Source of the DNA: Micrasema longulum
Taxonomy: Eukaryota; Arthropoda; Insecta; Trichoptera; Brachycentridae
Reading direction: 5' to 3'
Assembly (NCBI GenBank): GCA_022494885.1
Contig: JAGVSM010003452.1
Location: 186,001 to 250,000, forward strand
Length of the DNA stretch: 64,000 bases
How positions within the stretch are numbered: the first letter of the stretch is position 1; each line of letters starts with the position of its first letter. The translations under genes and the position numbers were made by a program. Below the pieces are notes generated by a model. The model searched no databases and was not told the origin of the DNA. It saw only the letters and a program-made list of their open reading frames with translations. Positions 47,431 to 57,840 of the stretch are shown here, piece after piece.

Positions 47431-47604
47431 ACCTTCTTTTTTTGCACCACAACAGACCAGAAGGCCCAATAACAGTTGTGAATTACTGCACAGAACTCCC
47501 AGGCTTGAGAATAATCACTTTTTTTTTTTAGTTCTCACCGGGAATCGAACCCGGAACCTTCCGTGCGTGAGTCAAGCGTCTTAACCACTACACGATGGAG
47601 ACCG
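47431..47604 (-). mobile_element. SINE-C, full head
   Basis: Reverse orientation: B box in 'ccgggaatcgaacccggaac', A box in 'cttaaccactacacgatgga', body 'cagaaggcccaataacagtt'. It sits at the central 'gcgttgcctagtag' position of a family E element. Confidence 0.85.
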
Positions 47605-47765
47605 CCTAGTAGATGAAATAATTCCTAAAAAAGAACAACACCCACAACAATAAAGGTTTCAGCTCTCTTACTTCAACGGGTGGAAGAGTTGGGAAAATAT
47701 GGATATTTTAACATAGGCAGAATGGTGAATGTTACACGGCAAGATTTAGAGAAGGGTTTAAATAA
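47605..47765 (+). repeat. Family E right arm, continuation after SINE-C
   Basis: 'cctagtagatgaaataattc', 'ataaaggtttcagctctctt', 'ggcagaatggtgaatgttac'. Together with 47150-47400 it forms one fold-back copy. Confidence 0.7.
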
Positions 47766-48390
47766 CTGTAATATTTAGGTAGGTAGGTTTTTAAATATAT
47801 TTATTTTAATTTGGGATCAATAACTAATTTTCCGTTTTTGGTGGAAATATCTCAATTTGATTCTAATACCCTAAAACGTTAACTTCCCATTGTAATGCGG
47901 GCCCTGTTTCCCATTCGAATCGTAATATTCAGAAAACTCGGAAGTCCACATAAGTATTTTTAAGGGGTGTACAAAAAAAATATTACCGACTTTTTTGTTG
48001 TACAAATCGCTATGACTTGAGATTTCTACTCCCAGATATTTGAAACTCACGAACTGTTCAACTTGCTTGTTGTCAATGTAGTAGTCGTATCAGTAGAGTT
48101 TAATCTTAGAGTATAACTCTAAAAGTTTAATTCAAATAAAATCGCGGTTCATGAAATATATATATCTAAAGTATGTTCATTATTACAAGAATTTCCAAAT
48201 AAACAAACCAGCCGCGTGATACCCGAGGGAGAATAGCCTATTTCACACATATCATCTTAAACTAAACGGCACGGTAAAATTAAAGTGGATTGAAATTTAT
48301 TAGATTCATAAAACTCCGTAGTTATTGACTTTTATAAAAATACCAATAAAAACGCTTCGGTTAATACATTATTTAAAAAAATATAATTTA
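47766..48390. other. Unassigned; small family H end at 47875-47905
   Basis: 'aacttcccattgtaatgcgg' followed by 'gccctg' matches a family H terminus. The rest shows no gene or repeat. Confidence 0.35.
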
Positions 48391-48541
48391 CGCAAGAATT
48401 TAAATTTTGGTGATCATTTTCAACGAGTTGTAAATAACTCACTTTCAGAAAATGTAAATCAAGTTGGGTTAGAGTGGGGTTCAAACCTCGGACCTCTGAT
48501 CCGTGAGTCCGCAACACTAGCCACGGGACCACAACCCGATT
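48391..48541 (-). mobile_element. SINE-B, 3'-shortened
   Basis: 'aacgagttgtaaataactca', 'tccgtgagtccgcaacacta', 'gccacgggaccacaacccga' in reverse orientation. Confidence 0.8.
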
Positions 48542-48623
48542 CAAATAATATAGTTAAACTTAACAAAAGAGATTTTAATTATAATTTTATCAAAATCATT
48601 ATGTAAATTTAACGAGTACTTTC

Positions 48624-48785
48624 AGGTAAAAATCGGACAAAAAAGAAATCGACTGGAGATTAGTCGGTTTCATGGTGTACTGGTTATTACGTTTGCAAGG
48701 CATTAAATAAGTAAATAATTGTAAAACAATAAATATCGATCCACCGTATTGTATTTTATCATGCAGTGGTGTGAAATGGGCCAAT
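48624..48785 (+). mobile_element. SINE-A-related variant with leader
   Basis: Leader 'aaaaagaaatcgactggaga' and A-box region 'catggtgtactggttattac' are SINE-A-like, but the B-box half is replaced by 'taaataagtaaataattgta'. A sister copy of this variant is at 58932-59100. Confidence 0.5.
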
Positions 48786-48789
48786 CATG

Positions 48790-49324
48790 CGATATCACGC
48801 AGTGGGTATCGTGGTTTGCACGTCTAGCGGTCCAGTCTCCGCGAATTTACGGTACAAGTTTGTTAATACGTACTTGCCAGCGTACTGGCGAACGTATTAG
48901 CTAGCCTGTAGAGTCGCCTTTACATTAATGTCTTCATGTGCATCGTCATTTGCTCCCTTAAAAAATGTCGAGGGCAACAGAATATATGCTATATCTTAAA
49001 TAGCTAGTAAAGTAATAACGCGTCTATTTATTCTACGTCATTGGGTAATGTATTAGCATTTCCGATCGAACATCTGCTTCGATACTGAAATATACAGAAT
49101 CGTGACCTTTCCGTGGTCTGGATAAACATATCCGAAAGAGGTGTCACGACCTTGCAAAATAAAAATATAGCGCTTGTATGCAAGTTACTGGAGTACAATC
49201 ACTTCATTGTTACAGATTCTAAGTCGAGATTCCGTCTATAGTCTAGACATTGTGTCAATTGCCGACGTAAGCACACTGTTTGCACATAATGGCAATGCGA
49301 CAACAGACAGGTAATCGATACAAC
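48790..49324. other. Unassigned intron sequence
   Basis: A tRNA-like 'gtgggtatcgtggtttgcac' starts near 48800 but no B box follows. No gene or known family. Confidence 0.3.
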
Positions 49325-49561
49325 CTGGGCCCCGATTATAATGGAACGTTAACAGAGTTATCTTCAATTGTGCATAAAGTGAAAACGAATTATCTGTACG
49401 AAAATGTGTAAATACGAATATTTTTATTTCGAAACGTGTTATCGACGAAGACGCATGAAATTTTCATACAAATATACACATTTTCGTACAAAACTAAACA
49501 GATTTTATTTTAAAGACAATTAAAGATAAGTCTGTTAACTTCCCGTTGCAGTCGGGGCCCC
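49325..49561. mobile_element. Family H MITE, complete copy 1
   Basis: Left end 'ctgggccccgattataatgg' with 'gttaacagagttatcttcaa'; right end is its reverse complement ('agataagtctgttaacttcc', 'gtcggggcccc'). Terminal inverted repeats of about 45 bp or more, 237 bp overall, no ORF. Confidence 0.85.
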
Positions 49562-50242
49562 GGGCCCGTATTACAATGGGAAGTAAAAAGAGTTATATGC
49601 AACTGTTTGTAAATTGAAATGGAATTTTCAGTAGGAAAATGTGTACATATATTTGATCTTAAAATAGTAGGTAGAAACATAATACATGAAATATTAACTT
49701 TATTATCATTAAACTATATACTAATAATTAATATTTATGAACTAAACACGTTTAATATTTACACTTCATCAAATTACTAATATGGTAATAAAGAAGATTG
49801 AACAAAAAATTTCAATTTTTGGAAGAACCAAAAAATCTGTTCATGCAAAACAACACAATCGCTGAACCACACACCAACCAACAGAGCAGTACATTATCCT
49901 ATCATTAATCATACCAAGAATATTTAAACAAACTAACCATATTACAAAACAAAGCTCTAAGAATAATCCCGAAAAAATAAAAACAGATACACAAGGGTCT
50001 TAAAGTCTTGAGCCTTTGTTCTTTTATTTCTAATGTTTTTTACAAAAGTACAGGCCGAACAGTAATACTTGCAAAAAAATATACACATTTAAAAAAAGTA
50101 TATTCGTCTTTTACCTGTAATCTGTAATTAAACATGTTTTAAATTGAAAAAAAATCATACAAATGTACACATTTTCCAACTGAAAATTCGATTTCACTTT
50201 ATAGTCATTTGAAGATAACTTCCCATTGTAATCGGGGCCCCG
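49562..50242. mobile_element. Family H MITE, copy 2, carrying a LINE scrap
   Basis: Left end 'gggcccgtattacaatggga' abuts copy 1; right end 'cttcccattgtaatcggggc'. The long interior includes 49905-49985, whose plus strand reads YQEYLNKLTILQNKALRIIP, a typical LINE reverse-transcriptase stretch. Confidence 0.75.
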
Positions 50243-50309
50243 TTACATCTAGGAATTACTTGGGCAGTGCGAATAAAGCTTACCTGACAATATTTTTATT
50301 AATTAATAT

Positions 50310-50590
50310 TATTCCCCTTTTCGCACCCAGTAGTGCATTGGGCACTAACTGAATGCAGCATATTTTTATGATCTGTTACATGAAGGAGAGGAGATCAGTC
50401 TCACTCTTCAGGCATCAGTCAGAAAACAATTAAGAATTGCAGTTGAAATAACCTTTAAAACCAATATTTCACATCCACCCTACCAGGAATCGAATCCAAA
50501 AACTGAAGAATGGTAGGCCAATGCGTCAACCACTACACAACGAGGTTGACTTATCTCCACTCGATTTTATTATTCAGAGCTTTTACCCGA
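50310..50590 (-). mobile_element. SINE-A with 5' leader
   Basis: 'ccccttttcgcacccagtag', 'catgaaggagaggagatcag', 'accaggaatcgaatccaaaa', 'accactacacaacgaggttg', leader 'acttatctccactcgatttt'. Confidence 0.8.
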
Positions 50591-50925
50591 GAGCAGCCAT
50601 CGAATAAAAAAACAGTGATGTTCAGAGTTCTGGTTCTATTTCACACACAGAACGGTATTCTACATCCATATGGACACAGAAGATTTTTATTGGGTATTCA
50701 TTTATCTTACTATTTGATAAGGACACTCGGAGAGCGATTGAATTAAGTTAAATACTCATATACCAGAGTACAGCTCTAACTAATAATTTATTTACATATT
50801 AATAACATTAATGATATATATTGAAATCTTCTGCCTCTGGCGATATAAATTTTTTTATAGTAGCATATTTATCATATAATTTTGTAAAAATGATATTAAT
50901 TTTAGTTCCGCTCGATAACCCCCAA

Positions 50926-51172
50926 ACCCCTAGGACTACAATAGGAAGTAAACATTTACCTTCAATGTTATCTGCAGAGTAAAACTAAGTTTTCTATATG
51001 AAAAATAAAATATATTTGCAATTTCAATTTCTAAACACGTTCAATAACGGATTACCGACGAAGATACTTTAAATCTTTATAAAAATAAACACATTTTCGT
51101 ACATAAATATCGATTTCGCTTTATACACAGTCGAATATAGATCTGTTAACTTCGGATTGTAATTGCCCCCCA
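50926..51172. mobile_element. Family H MITE, copy 3
   Basis: Left end 'cccctaggactacaatagga', right end 'atctgttaacttcggattgt' with 'aattgccccc'; interior 'gattaccgacgaagatactt' as in copy 1. Confidence 0.7.
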
Positions 51173-51320
51173 GGTCCCCGATTACAATGAGATGTTGACA
51201 GTTGACAGAGTTATATTCAACTGTCTATAAAATAAAATCGAATTTTGTATATTTCTATAAAAATTTTGAGTATTTTCGTCAGTAAACTTTAATTAAAGAT
51301 GTTTAAAATGAATGTTTCTA
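51172..51320. mobile_element. Family H MITE, copy 4 (left half only)
   Basis: 'aggtccccgattacaatgag' and 'gacagagttatattcaactg' start directly at the right end of copy 3. No matching right end follows. Confidence 0.65.
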
Positions 51321-51883
51321 AGGCTTAGTTAAAATAGGTACAAGTTTCTTCATAAAGTACATAGGCAACGTCGTTAATGAGATTTCCTTTTAGGGCGGTG
51401 CGACGCCGTCGCAAGAAAAAACTGAAAATATTATTTTGGTAGATTACGAAGAGCTAAGTAATTTAATTTCACCCCAAAGAAGTGTTTTCAAGCAGGGACA
51501 ACATCGAGTCGAAAGAACACAATGACACTAAACATATAATTGATACAAAAAACATTCCGGGCTGCCTAGCGTATACCGCCATTTTAATTTTATGCTGAAA
51601 TTTTTATTTTGAATTTTAAAATAATGAATTACAGGTTCAAACTTTAATCTGTTTAGTTTGAAAGACTTATAACCGGTTTTATCTCTCTCGCGACATCGTC
51701 ATTACAATGAACTTCCGATAAGAAATTCCACTAATTAATTTAAACCATTTTTTTTTATTTCAGTAAAATGGCTACATAGTGCAGAGCCAATTCTACCATA
51801 TAAACATAAAACAAAGTTTTATATTTGAAGCACTTACGGTGGTCTTAGCATATCCCGCCATCACTCGAACAAGGGTGAATGGA
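51321..51883. other. Unassigned intron sequence
   Basis: No gene or repeat family recognised. Confidence 0.3.
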
Positions 51884-52150
51884 TCCACCCTGCAGTGGCT
51901 TGGAGAAGCGCGTGAATTACCTACCTTCGATTTTTCGAGAGGTCTCGGCTTCGATTCCCCACATGGTTGATATGAAATATTTATTTAAAATAGTGTTTTC
52001 ACACTAATATATTTCATAGTCCTTGGACTGGTACGTGAAGCATAATACTGATCATCTTACCTTCATGTAACAAAAATTATGGAGATACGCTGCGATTGGT
52101 GCACCAATGCAGTGCCCTATGCACCATTAGGTGCGGAAAGGGAATTATGT
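51884..52150 (+). mobile_element. SINE-A
   Basis: Head with B box 'ggcttcgattccccacatgg', body 'ggactggtacgtgaagcata' and 'atcttaccttcatgtaacaa', tail 'gcaccattaggtgcggaaag'. Confidence 0.85.
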
Positions 52151-52154
52151 TGTA

Positions 52155-52545
52155 AACTAATTTGATTATAATATTTTGAGCATGTCCAAATGATAGTAGA
52201 CTGGCTGGAATTTCCTATGCACCATCGGGTGCGGAAAGGAAATAATAATGATGATGAACTATTTGATGTTAATATATTGAGCATGTCCAAATGATAATAG
52301 ACTGGCTGGATTTCCTCACAAAGGAGTTAATTAGATCTAAATTTGTCGCAACAGAGAGGTAAAAGCCAAAAGATGAAAGAGTTGAAAAAATATTGATGTT
52401 TAAACATGGACAGAATTGTGAATGTTACAGTGTGTAAACTGGCCACGCAAACCAGGCAATGACAGGTCATAATTTCTGTAAATGCCTAGACTTCCATTTT
52501 CCCTTCTCAAAAATGTTTTCCCTCTCTTTCGCCAAAAAATTAAAT
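52155..52545 (+). repeat. Family E, rearranged copy with SINE-A tail scrap
   Basis: 'gagcatgtccaaatgatagt' + 'agactggctgga' occurs twice (from 52189 and from 52279), separated by a SINE-A tail scrap (gcaccatcgggtgcggaaag). A right arm with 'aatgacaggtcataatttct' follows. Looks like a local duplication flanking an insertion. Confidence 0.65.
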
Positions 52546-52634
52546 AATTTAACGCTTGTTACGGTTTTTAAAAAGTTTCATTGCCTAGAAGGAAATATAT
52601 ACCTACTATTAAATATAAAAATATTTTTATTTTT

Positions 52635-52800
52635 GTTAGACCCTTCGAGCGTTCGTTCGGGTGGCGGTGTGCGGTATGGCCGGGGTGGGGGGGAGGCGGT
52701 GAAGTAATTTTATTTCACGGCCAAGGCTATATCCCGCATCTCGCTCGCACTTCCCGCCCTCCGCCCGGCGACAGAGGGGAAATATTAGCCTACACAAAAA
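52635..52800. other. GC-rich patch, unassigned
   Basis: 'cgttcgttcgggtggcggtg', 'ggccggggtgggggggaggc' and 'cttcccgccctccgcccggc'. Open in two plus frames but with no recognisable protein. Could be a regulatory element or alternative first exon. Confidence 0.25.
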
Positions 52801-52919
52801 TACGTACATCTACAGCAGGGTTAGCATAATTGGATCATTTCGATCAAAATCATGAATTTGATTTATTTTTGTATGCATATTTATTTTAACAGATCGAGAT
52901 GCGTTGCATTTGATTTAAC

Positions 52920-53107
52920 AATTAGGTGCCCAATGCGCCACCGGGTGCAGATAAGGCTACGGATAAAAACGATCATTATCGCTCTCTTCCCGCACTTAAT
53001 GGTCCACAGGGCACTACATTGGTTCACCAACCGCGTTGTATGTTAATTATTTATGTTAATCAGTCTTACGCTTTAAGTGCTAGTCAGCATAACAAAATCA
53101 TAAATCT
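52920..53107 (-). mobile_element. SINE-A 3' fragments
   Basis: A plus-strand tail scrap 'ggtgcccaatgcgccaccgg' and, from 52978, a minus-strand body ('cttcccgcacttaatggtcc', 'gttaatcagtcttacgcttt'). Confidence 0.6.
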
Positions 53108-53730
53108 CTGACGTTCTGAGCAATTATTTGGTTTTTCTATTTAGTTTTTCTACTTGGTTTTTCGTATTTTTTCATTTTCTCTCTATCTATCCTCGCCTCT
53201 GTTGTGTACACCATGATTTGGTCTGACACACGTTTTGTATATCCGAATTATGTTTCCAATAATCATGTGTTCATTGTACTATACGACATTTATTAGGCAT
53301 CCAGATGTTTACTAACTGAGATGGATATGTTCTCACCATCACTATGGCAGCATCATCTGCATGACATGTGATGTTAATGACCTTATCTCCCTTAGTATAT
53401 TAACTACTTTTTTTTTCTTAAAGGCGTTTTTTTTATATGTATTTATTCTGCTTGTGTAAGAAAAGGTTTGAGGCGTATATATTGTTGTTGTATATTTAGT
53501 TATAAAGGTACTAAACTTGCTTTGTTTCTTTGTTGTTCTCAATGTGTTATTTTCTAAATGCTAATATTATTTATGTCCCGAATTGAGTTGTTGTAACTCC
53601 TGGGAATGTAATTCAACGTATTATACTTGTAAAATACTTTGTGTTATATGATTTACAAATAAAAAAATATATTTAAAAAAAATATTTAAAAAAATATTTT
53701 AGTGTGAAAACATTATTAAATCATTATTTT

Positions 53731-53814
53731 ATGTCCACAATGCGGGGAATCGAACCCGAGACCTCTCAGGCATGGTAGGCAAATGAGGTGACCATTACAA
53801 CATGATGCGGACAA
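53731..53814 (-). mobile_element. SINE-A-like tRNA head only
   Basis: 'cggggaatcgaacccgagac' (B box) and 'aggtgaccattacaacatga' (A box) in reverse orientation; no body follows. It abuts the mariner relic. Confidence 0.6.
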
Positions 53815-54440
53815 AATCTTTCGCTGAAGAGATGCTTTCGATGGACGATACCGCCGTTCAGAGCATCATTACGGTTGATGAGACGTAAGTGTATGAATAT
53901 GACGCGGAAACAAGTCGTCAATCTTCGAAATGAAGTTTGCCAACTGAGCCAAAACCCAAAAAACCACGCCAAAGTCGTTTTGAATTCAAGGTGATTTCGA
54001 CTGTTTTCTTCGATTACAACAGTTTTTCGCCCTCGGAGTTTCTTCCAACAGGCCAGACAGTCAATAAAGAATACTGTGTAGGCGTATTGAGGTGTTTGCT
54101 GGAGAATGTGTGCCAAAAAGAGACATATTTATGGAAAGATACCTCTAGATTTTTGCATCACGATAATGCGCCGTCTCACACATCTTTCCTCGTACGCGAT
54201 TATTTGGCCAAAAACAACGTAAAAGTCGTTTTCTTAGGCACCGTATTAAACTGCTTTGGCTCCGTGTGATTTTTTCCTGTTCCCTAAAACACAAATTACC
54301 ACTTCGCTGATGAAATTCGCAGAGGGATCTGAAAGCCATTCCGAAATAGGCCTACGAGAAATGCTACGAAGATTCGAAAAATTATTAACAAAAATGATTA
54401 CTTTGAAGGAAATAAAATAAATATTGATGAATATTCAGCT
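53815..54440 (+). pseudogene. mariner transposase pseudogene (catalytic half)
   Basis: Plus strand reads IITVDET then a stop where Trp is expected, VYEYDAETSRQSS, PTEPKPKKPRQSRFEFKVIS and TVFFDYNSFSPSEFLPTGQT, DTSRFLHHDNAPSHTSFLVR, and in a shifted frame LAPCDFFLFPK. The first two catalytic aspartates (VDET, HHDN) and the third (APCD) are the DD34D triad of mariner elements. The N-terminal half is missing; stops and a frameshift inactivate it. Confidence 0.9.
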
Positions 54441-54483
54441 AAAGTTGTTTTTTTAGAAATTCCGGGTCATATTTGAGCATAAG

Positions 54484-54670
54484 TTATATGGCGAGGGTAA
54501 AAGGTAACGTAGGACAAGAACGACCAAAAAAGACGTGGCATGATCAGATAGACGAAAATCTCAAATCTGGTCATGTCAAGAAAGGAAGAAGCTTGGAATG
54601 TATGTTAGGATAGAAGTGTGTGAGTGTACTTCCTTTCTGCCTACCCCTACGGGGAAATGGCATGATAATA
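54484..54670 (+). mobile_element. RTE-type LINE C-terminal scrap
   Basis: Plus strand: VKGNVGQERPKKTWHDQIDE then NLKSGHVKKGRSLE, the 'RPKKTWxDQI' block, followed in another frame by 'ctgcctacccctacggggaa'. Heavily decayed. Confidence 0.65.
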
Positions 54671-54779
54671 GTGGTAGTATAGTATATGGAAACTTTTTGT
54701 TACGCACGCATGAGCAATTTTTATTAATGATTTAAATGGACTGAGTATATTTTTTTGTTGAAACAAAAAAAATATTTAC

Positions 54780-55160
54780 GCCAGCCTTGATTTACATTCC
54801 CGCCCCTTGCCCCTTCCTCAACCGTCAGAATTCGCCCAGACGCACGGGGGTAGGGTAAACGGCGTTAATAACTCACGGCCGAACCCCCGCCCCGTTCGCG
54901 TTTCCCCAAACTCCGAAGTTCGAAAAAAACCGGCGTCTCCAGAGCGAGACGGCGATACATTCAATGTCAAGGTAACTGTCGCCGTGTGGGAGCGGGACGG
55001 GGGACGGGGCCGGGGCTCGGCGGGGCGGCGCATGCGCGCGGCCGCCGTACTGACCTGGGACAAGCGATATCGCAGTCGCCTCGCCCGGGCGCGGCGGGTG
55101 CACGCGCACTCGCGGAAAAGCCGAATTTCGCGACGCTCGCGATGAAGGCACCATTCGGAA
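54780..55160 (-). promoter_or_regulatory. CpG-rich block: inferred ERR promoter and non-coding first exon
   Basis: This block is unusually GC- and CpG-rich in AT-rich surroundings. On the minus strand there is a good donor, TTGTCCCAG|GTCAGT, with exon end at 55055. The frame that would join in phase with ERR coding exon 1 shows no ATG in the sequence I read upstream, so I take the exon as 5' UTR. The GCGCATGCGC palindrome at 55028-55037 matches the core of NRF-1 (Drosophila Ewg) sites. The assignment rests on strand, composition, donor quality and the absence of another gene; no transcript evidence is available. Confidence 0.45.
55028..55037. promoter_or_regulatory. NRF-1/Ewg-like palindrome GCGCATGCGC
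   Basis: A perfect 10-bp palindrome equal to the core of the NRF-1 consensus (YGCGCATGCGCR), lying just past the putative ERR first-exon donor. A second TGCGCATGCG occurs near 38570, inside a transposase relic, so the motif is not unique in the window. Confidence 0.35.
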
Positions 55161-55544
55161 ATGTCAACTGCTAAAAATAATGGATGATTTTGACGAAATT
55201 CAAAACGTATTTACGCACGAAATTTTCATCACGAACATTTAACATAGCGATATAATGTATTTTTCTTTATCATTTTCATTCCTTTATGCTGCCGCCATAA
55301 GTAAAAAGGCAGTTATTTGCCAAAGTCATATTTTGAGATATAATACTTTTTCATCATCATTTTTTAACAACTTAAGGAAAATTAAAAAAAACTATGTAAT
55401 CATAAGCAAAAACACAGAATTTTAATTGTTTCTAAAGCATAAAATCTGTGTGTGTTATATCTACACTCACTACAGAGTTTTTGCTTATGAATCTCTAGAT
55501 ATTGTATTATAGCTTAAAAGCCATTATTTTATCATCTTTTAGAT

Positions 55545-55750
55545 AGGCGCAGTTTGTTAGACGGCCAACTTTGAAACTGGCGTCGCGGTTTGATTCCCGC
55601 CAGTTGCAAGAAAAAATCCAAGAAAGATTTTTTTTATCAATTGGTCTGGGTGTTGTGGTCTATTTTTCATTACCTCTTCCAAATCCCCTCTATCCCACCT
55701 GCTGACAAGCCTCAAAATAGGGGCTTAGCGAGTTTTTCCTTACATTTTTT
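55545..55750 (+). mobile_element. SINE-D, tRNA-derived
   Basis: 'aggcgcagtttgttagacgg' and B box 'gcggtttgattcccgccagt', body 'caattggtctgggtgttgtg' and 'ctgacaagcctcaaaatagg'. The only copy of this family in the window. Confidence 0.6.
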
Positions 55751-55904
55751 TTTTTAAACTGAAATACTTTTATTACTTCTCGTTGCTATATTTTATTTAT
55801 TTATATTTCATATAATAACAATGGGGGCTAGATTGTAACCATCGGTGAGCTCTGTAGCTGCAAGACATGTTATGTATAATTAAAATTTGAAACAATCTAT
55901 AAGA

Positions 55905-56042
55905 AACGGGGAATTAAAATCCCAACCGCCTGTACGCTCTGTACCTGCAGGGCGTGTTGGGATGTTTATTGTACGGCGCCCTTGAGGGTATTTGCCACAA
56001 AAATAGCGCTATAAAAGTTATCCGGAATAAATAAATAAATAT
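55905..56042 (+). mobile_element. LINE 3' end (L2/CR1-like) on plus strand
   Basis: 'ggcgcccttgagggtatttg', 'aaatagcgctataaaagtta' and 'tccggaataaataaataaat': a LINE 3' UTR and tail related to the minus-strand ends at 45060 and 56230. Confidence 0.6.
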
Positions 56043-56214
56043 GAGTTACATTCCCAGGAGTTACTAAAACTCAATTCTTACTTACTTACATATTAGTTTT
56101 TTGAAAAAGCACATTTATATTAAATGGTTCGAAATTCATTGTAAAACATTACCTCATATTAAACTCATTTAATGATTTTTGTCAAAAAGGTTCCCTTTTT
56201 TTATGACGGCAGCT

Positions 56215-57142
56215 GTGGGTTATTATTATTATTATAGATAACTTATACAGCGTCATTTCCATAATATAATATCTCAAGGGGGCTTTACATAGTGATAATA
56301 TATATATTTTTAAAAATAAAACGTTTATTAGCATAAAAAAAACAATACATACATTAAAAAAAAATGGAACACTTAAGGTTGAACTTGCCAATAGAGTCTG
56401 GCTCTTGTGTTTGGCAAGTTTACAAAATATTATAAAAAAGAAACAAAAAATCCAAAAACAAAATAAAACAATAAATAAGAAATTAAACTATTGTAAAAAT
56501 TGAGAAAATTTAACACCAATAAAAAAAAAATTAAATAAATAAAAAAATACACAAAATTTATAAATTGATATACACATGCACATATTATACATACATCTTT
56601 ATTCTCATAATACGGTTTATGTTAATTATGTCAGGAAGCTTTTCTTTCATTTATCCTTAAATTTTCCGTAATTTATTTCTTGACCTAGATTTTGTGGTAA
56701 ATTATTGAAAAGCTTTCGTCCTATATAAGTATAATGATATTTTGCCGTGGTAGTTTTAATTATCTGTAGATAAATAAATTTAAATAAGCTTTTAAATTCG
56801 TAAATTGATTAAAACAATTTGTTTTGTTATCACATGCTGCGAATGAATTCAAATGATTTAGAGAACAAGTGGGTTTTAAGTTTTTTCCGAAACATCACTT
56901 CACTCTCACAGCCTCGCACCTCTGCTGGGAGAGCATTCCATGCCATAGGGCCTGCGACCGCAAATGCGCGTTCACTGAATTTAGTGCGCTGTTTGCGTAG
57001 AGGTATTATAACTTTTTCTCTCGCCGTAGACATGGCTGATCTAAGCGTAAGACGCATGTCAGCTAGTTCATCTGGAATGCATAGTTTCCTTAGATATTCC
57101 GGAGCTGAGTTGTGCAGTGATTTATACATAAGCAAACAGAGT
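56215..57142 (-). mobile_element. L2/CR1-like LINE, 3' part, interrupted by another LINE scrap
   Basis: Minus strand from 57135 encodes YKSLHNSAPEYLRKLCIPDE, RSAMSTAREKVIIPLRKQRT, AVAGPMAWNALPAEVRGCES and KKLKTHLFSKSFEF, closely matching the copy at 45194-45493. The 3' end with (ATT)n is at 56215-56300. Between them, 56300-56765 holds a different LINE end (minus: GRKLFNNLPQNL). Confidence 0.85.
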
Positions 57143-57360
57143 TTGAGTACTCGGAAAAAACTTAAAACCCACGTGTTATTTAAATCATTTTAATAAATCC
57201 GTAGCATGTGATAACTAAGTAAATTGTTTTACTTAAATTATAAATTTAAAGTTGAATTAAGTTAATTTATTTACAGATTTTTTATATAATCATTTTCTAA
57301 AGGGCGAAATTACTTTACGAAAATTGAGCTATATAAGTTACCTATCCATAATGATAATTA
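57143..57360 (+). mobile_element. L2/CR1-like LINE 3' end, head-to-head with preceding copy
   Basis: Plus strand begins STRKKLKTHVLFKSF and a stop, then a UTR ending 'attgagctatataagttacc'. It is the same 3' end as the adjoining minus-strand copy, so the junction at 57142/57143 is an inverted repeat. Confidence 0.75.
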
Positions 57361-57690
57361 TAGACGCTTGATATTATTACTAACGGGTAGGATAACAAAT
57401 AATGATATATTATATTCAGTGGGCAAGATATATTTAATGTGTAGAATAAACAAAAATAACTCAGAAAATAATTGATGTAATTAAACAAATAATATGTTTG
57501 GCAGATTGCCTATAGTAACCACAAGGCGCAGTAAAATAAATATATAAGATGTTAGCATGCGTTGCGTCTCTTTTTTTCCAAATTTAAAAATTAGCGACAA
57601 AAGTTTTTTTAAAAAGCGGTAAAAGTTTATAGGTCATTCGAAAGAAAATTTTCTGTTCCACAAGATGTGTTTGCTTTTACGTTACAAAAA
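57361..57690. other. Unassigned flank
   Basis: No gene; may include the 5' end of the mariner relic at 57706. Confidence 0.3.
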
Positions 57691-57705
57691 TTACAAGCCT
57701 TCAAA

Positions 57706-57840
57706 ATGGAAAAAGAACAAGTAGACGAAAGTGAGCAGTTTCGTCACCTCCTTCTGTTTGCGTTCAATCGAGGAAAAAAGCTGCCAAAGCCAATCGCGAT
57801 ATTTGCGCAGCGTACGGTGAAGATGCTATGAATTATTGAC
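57706..57840 (+). pseudogene. mariner transposase N-terminal fragment
   Basis: ATG at 57706: MEKEQVDESEQFRHLLLFAF NRGKK in two blocks, then after a one-base frameshift AAKANRDICAAYGEDAMN and a stop. This is the start of the mariner DNA-binding domain ('FRHLLLF.F..KK.A..A...IC..YGEDA'). Only about 45 codons survive, followed by two tandem 'attattgactaatttattg' units. Confidence 0.8.

Noticed and set aside
47520..47604. Possible tRNA gene on minus strand
   Set aside because: The promoter boxes belong to SINE-C; a second copy at 26113 shares the non-tRNA body.
53342..53542. Lys/Thr-rich 66-codon ORF
   Set aside because: Low-complexity composition in AT-rich DNA, no homology recognised, and the length is at background level.
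54807..55174. Several overlapping open frames of 60-112 codons
   Set aside because: They occur in all frames because the block is GC-rich and poor in stops. No frame matches a known protein or has an ATG in phase with ERR exon 1.
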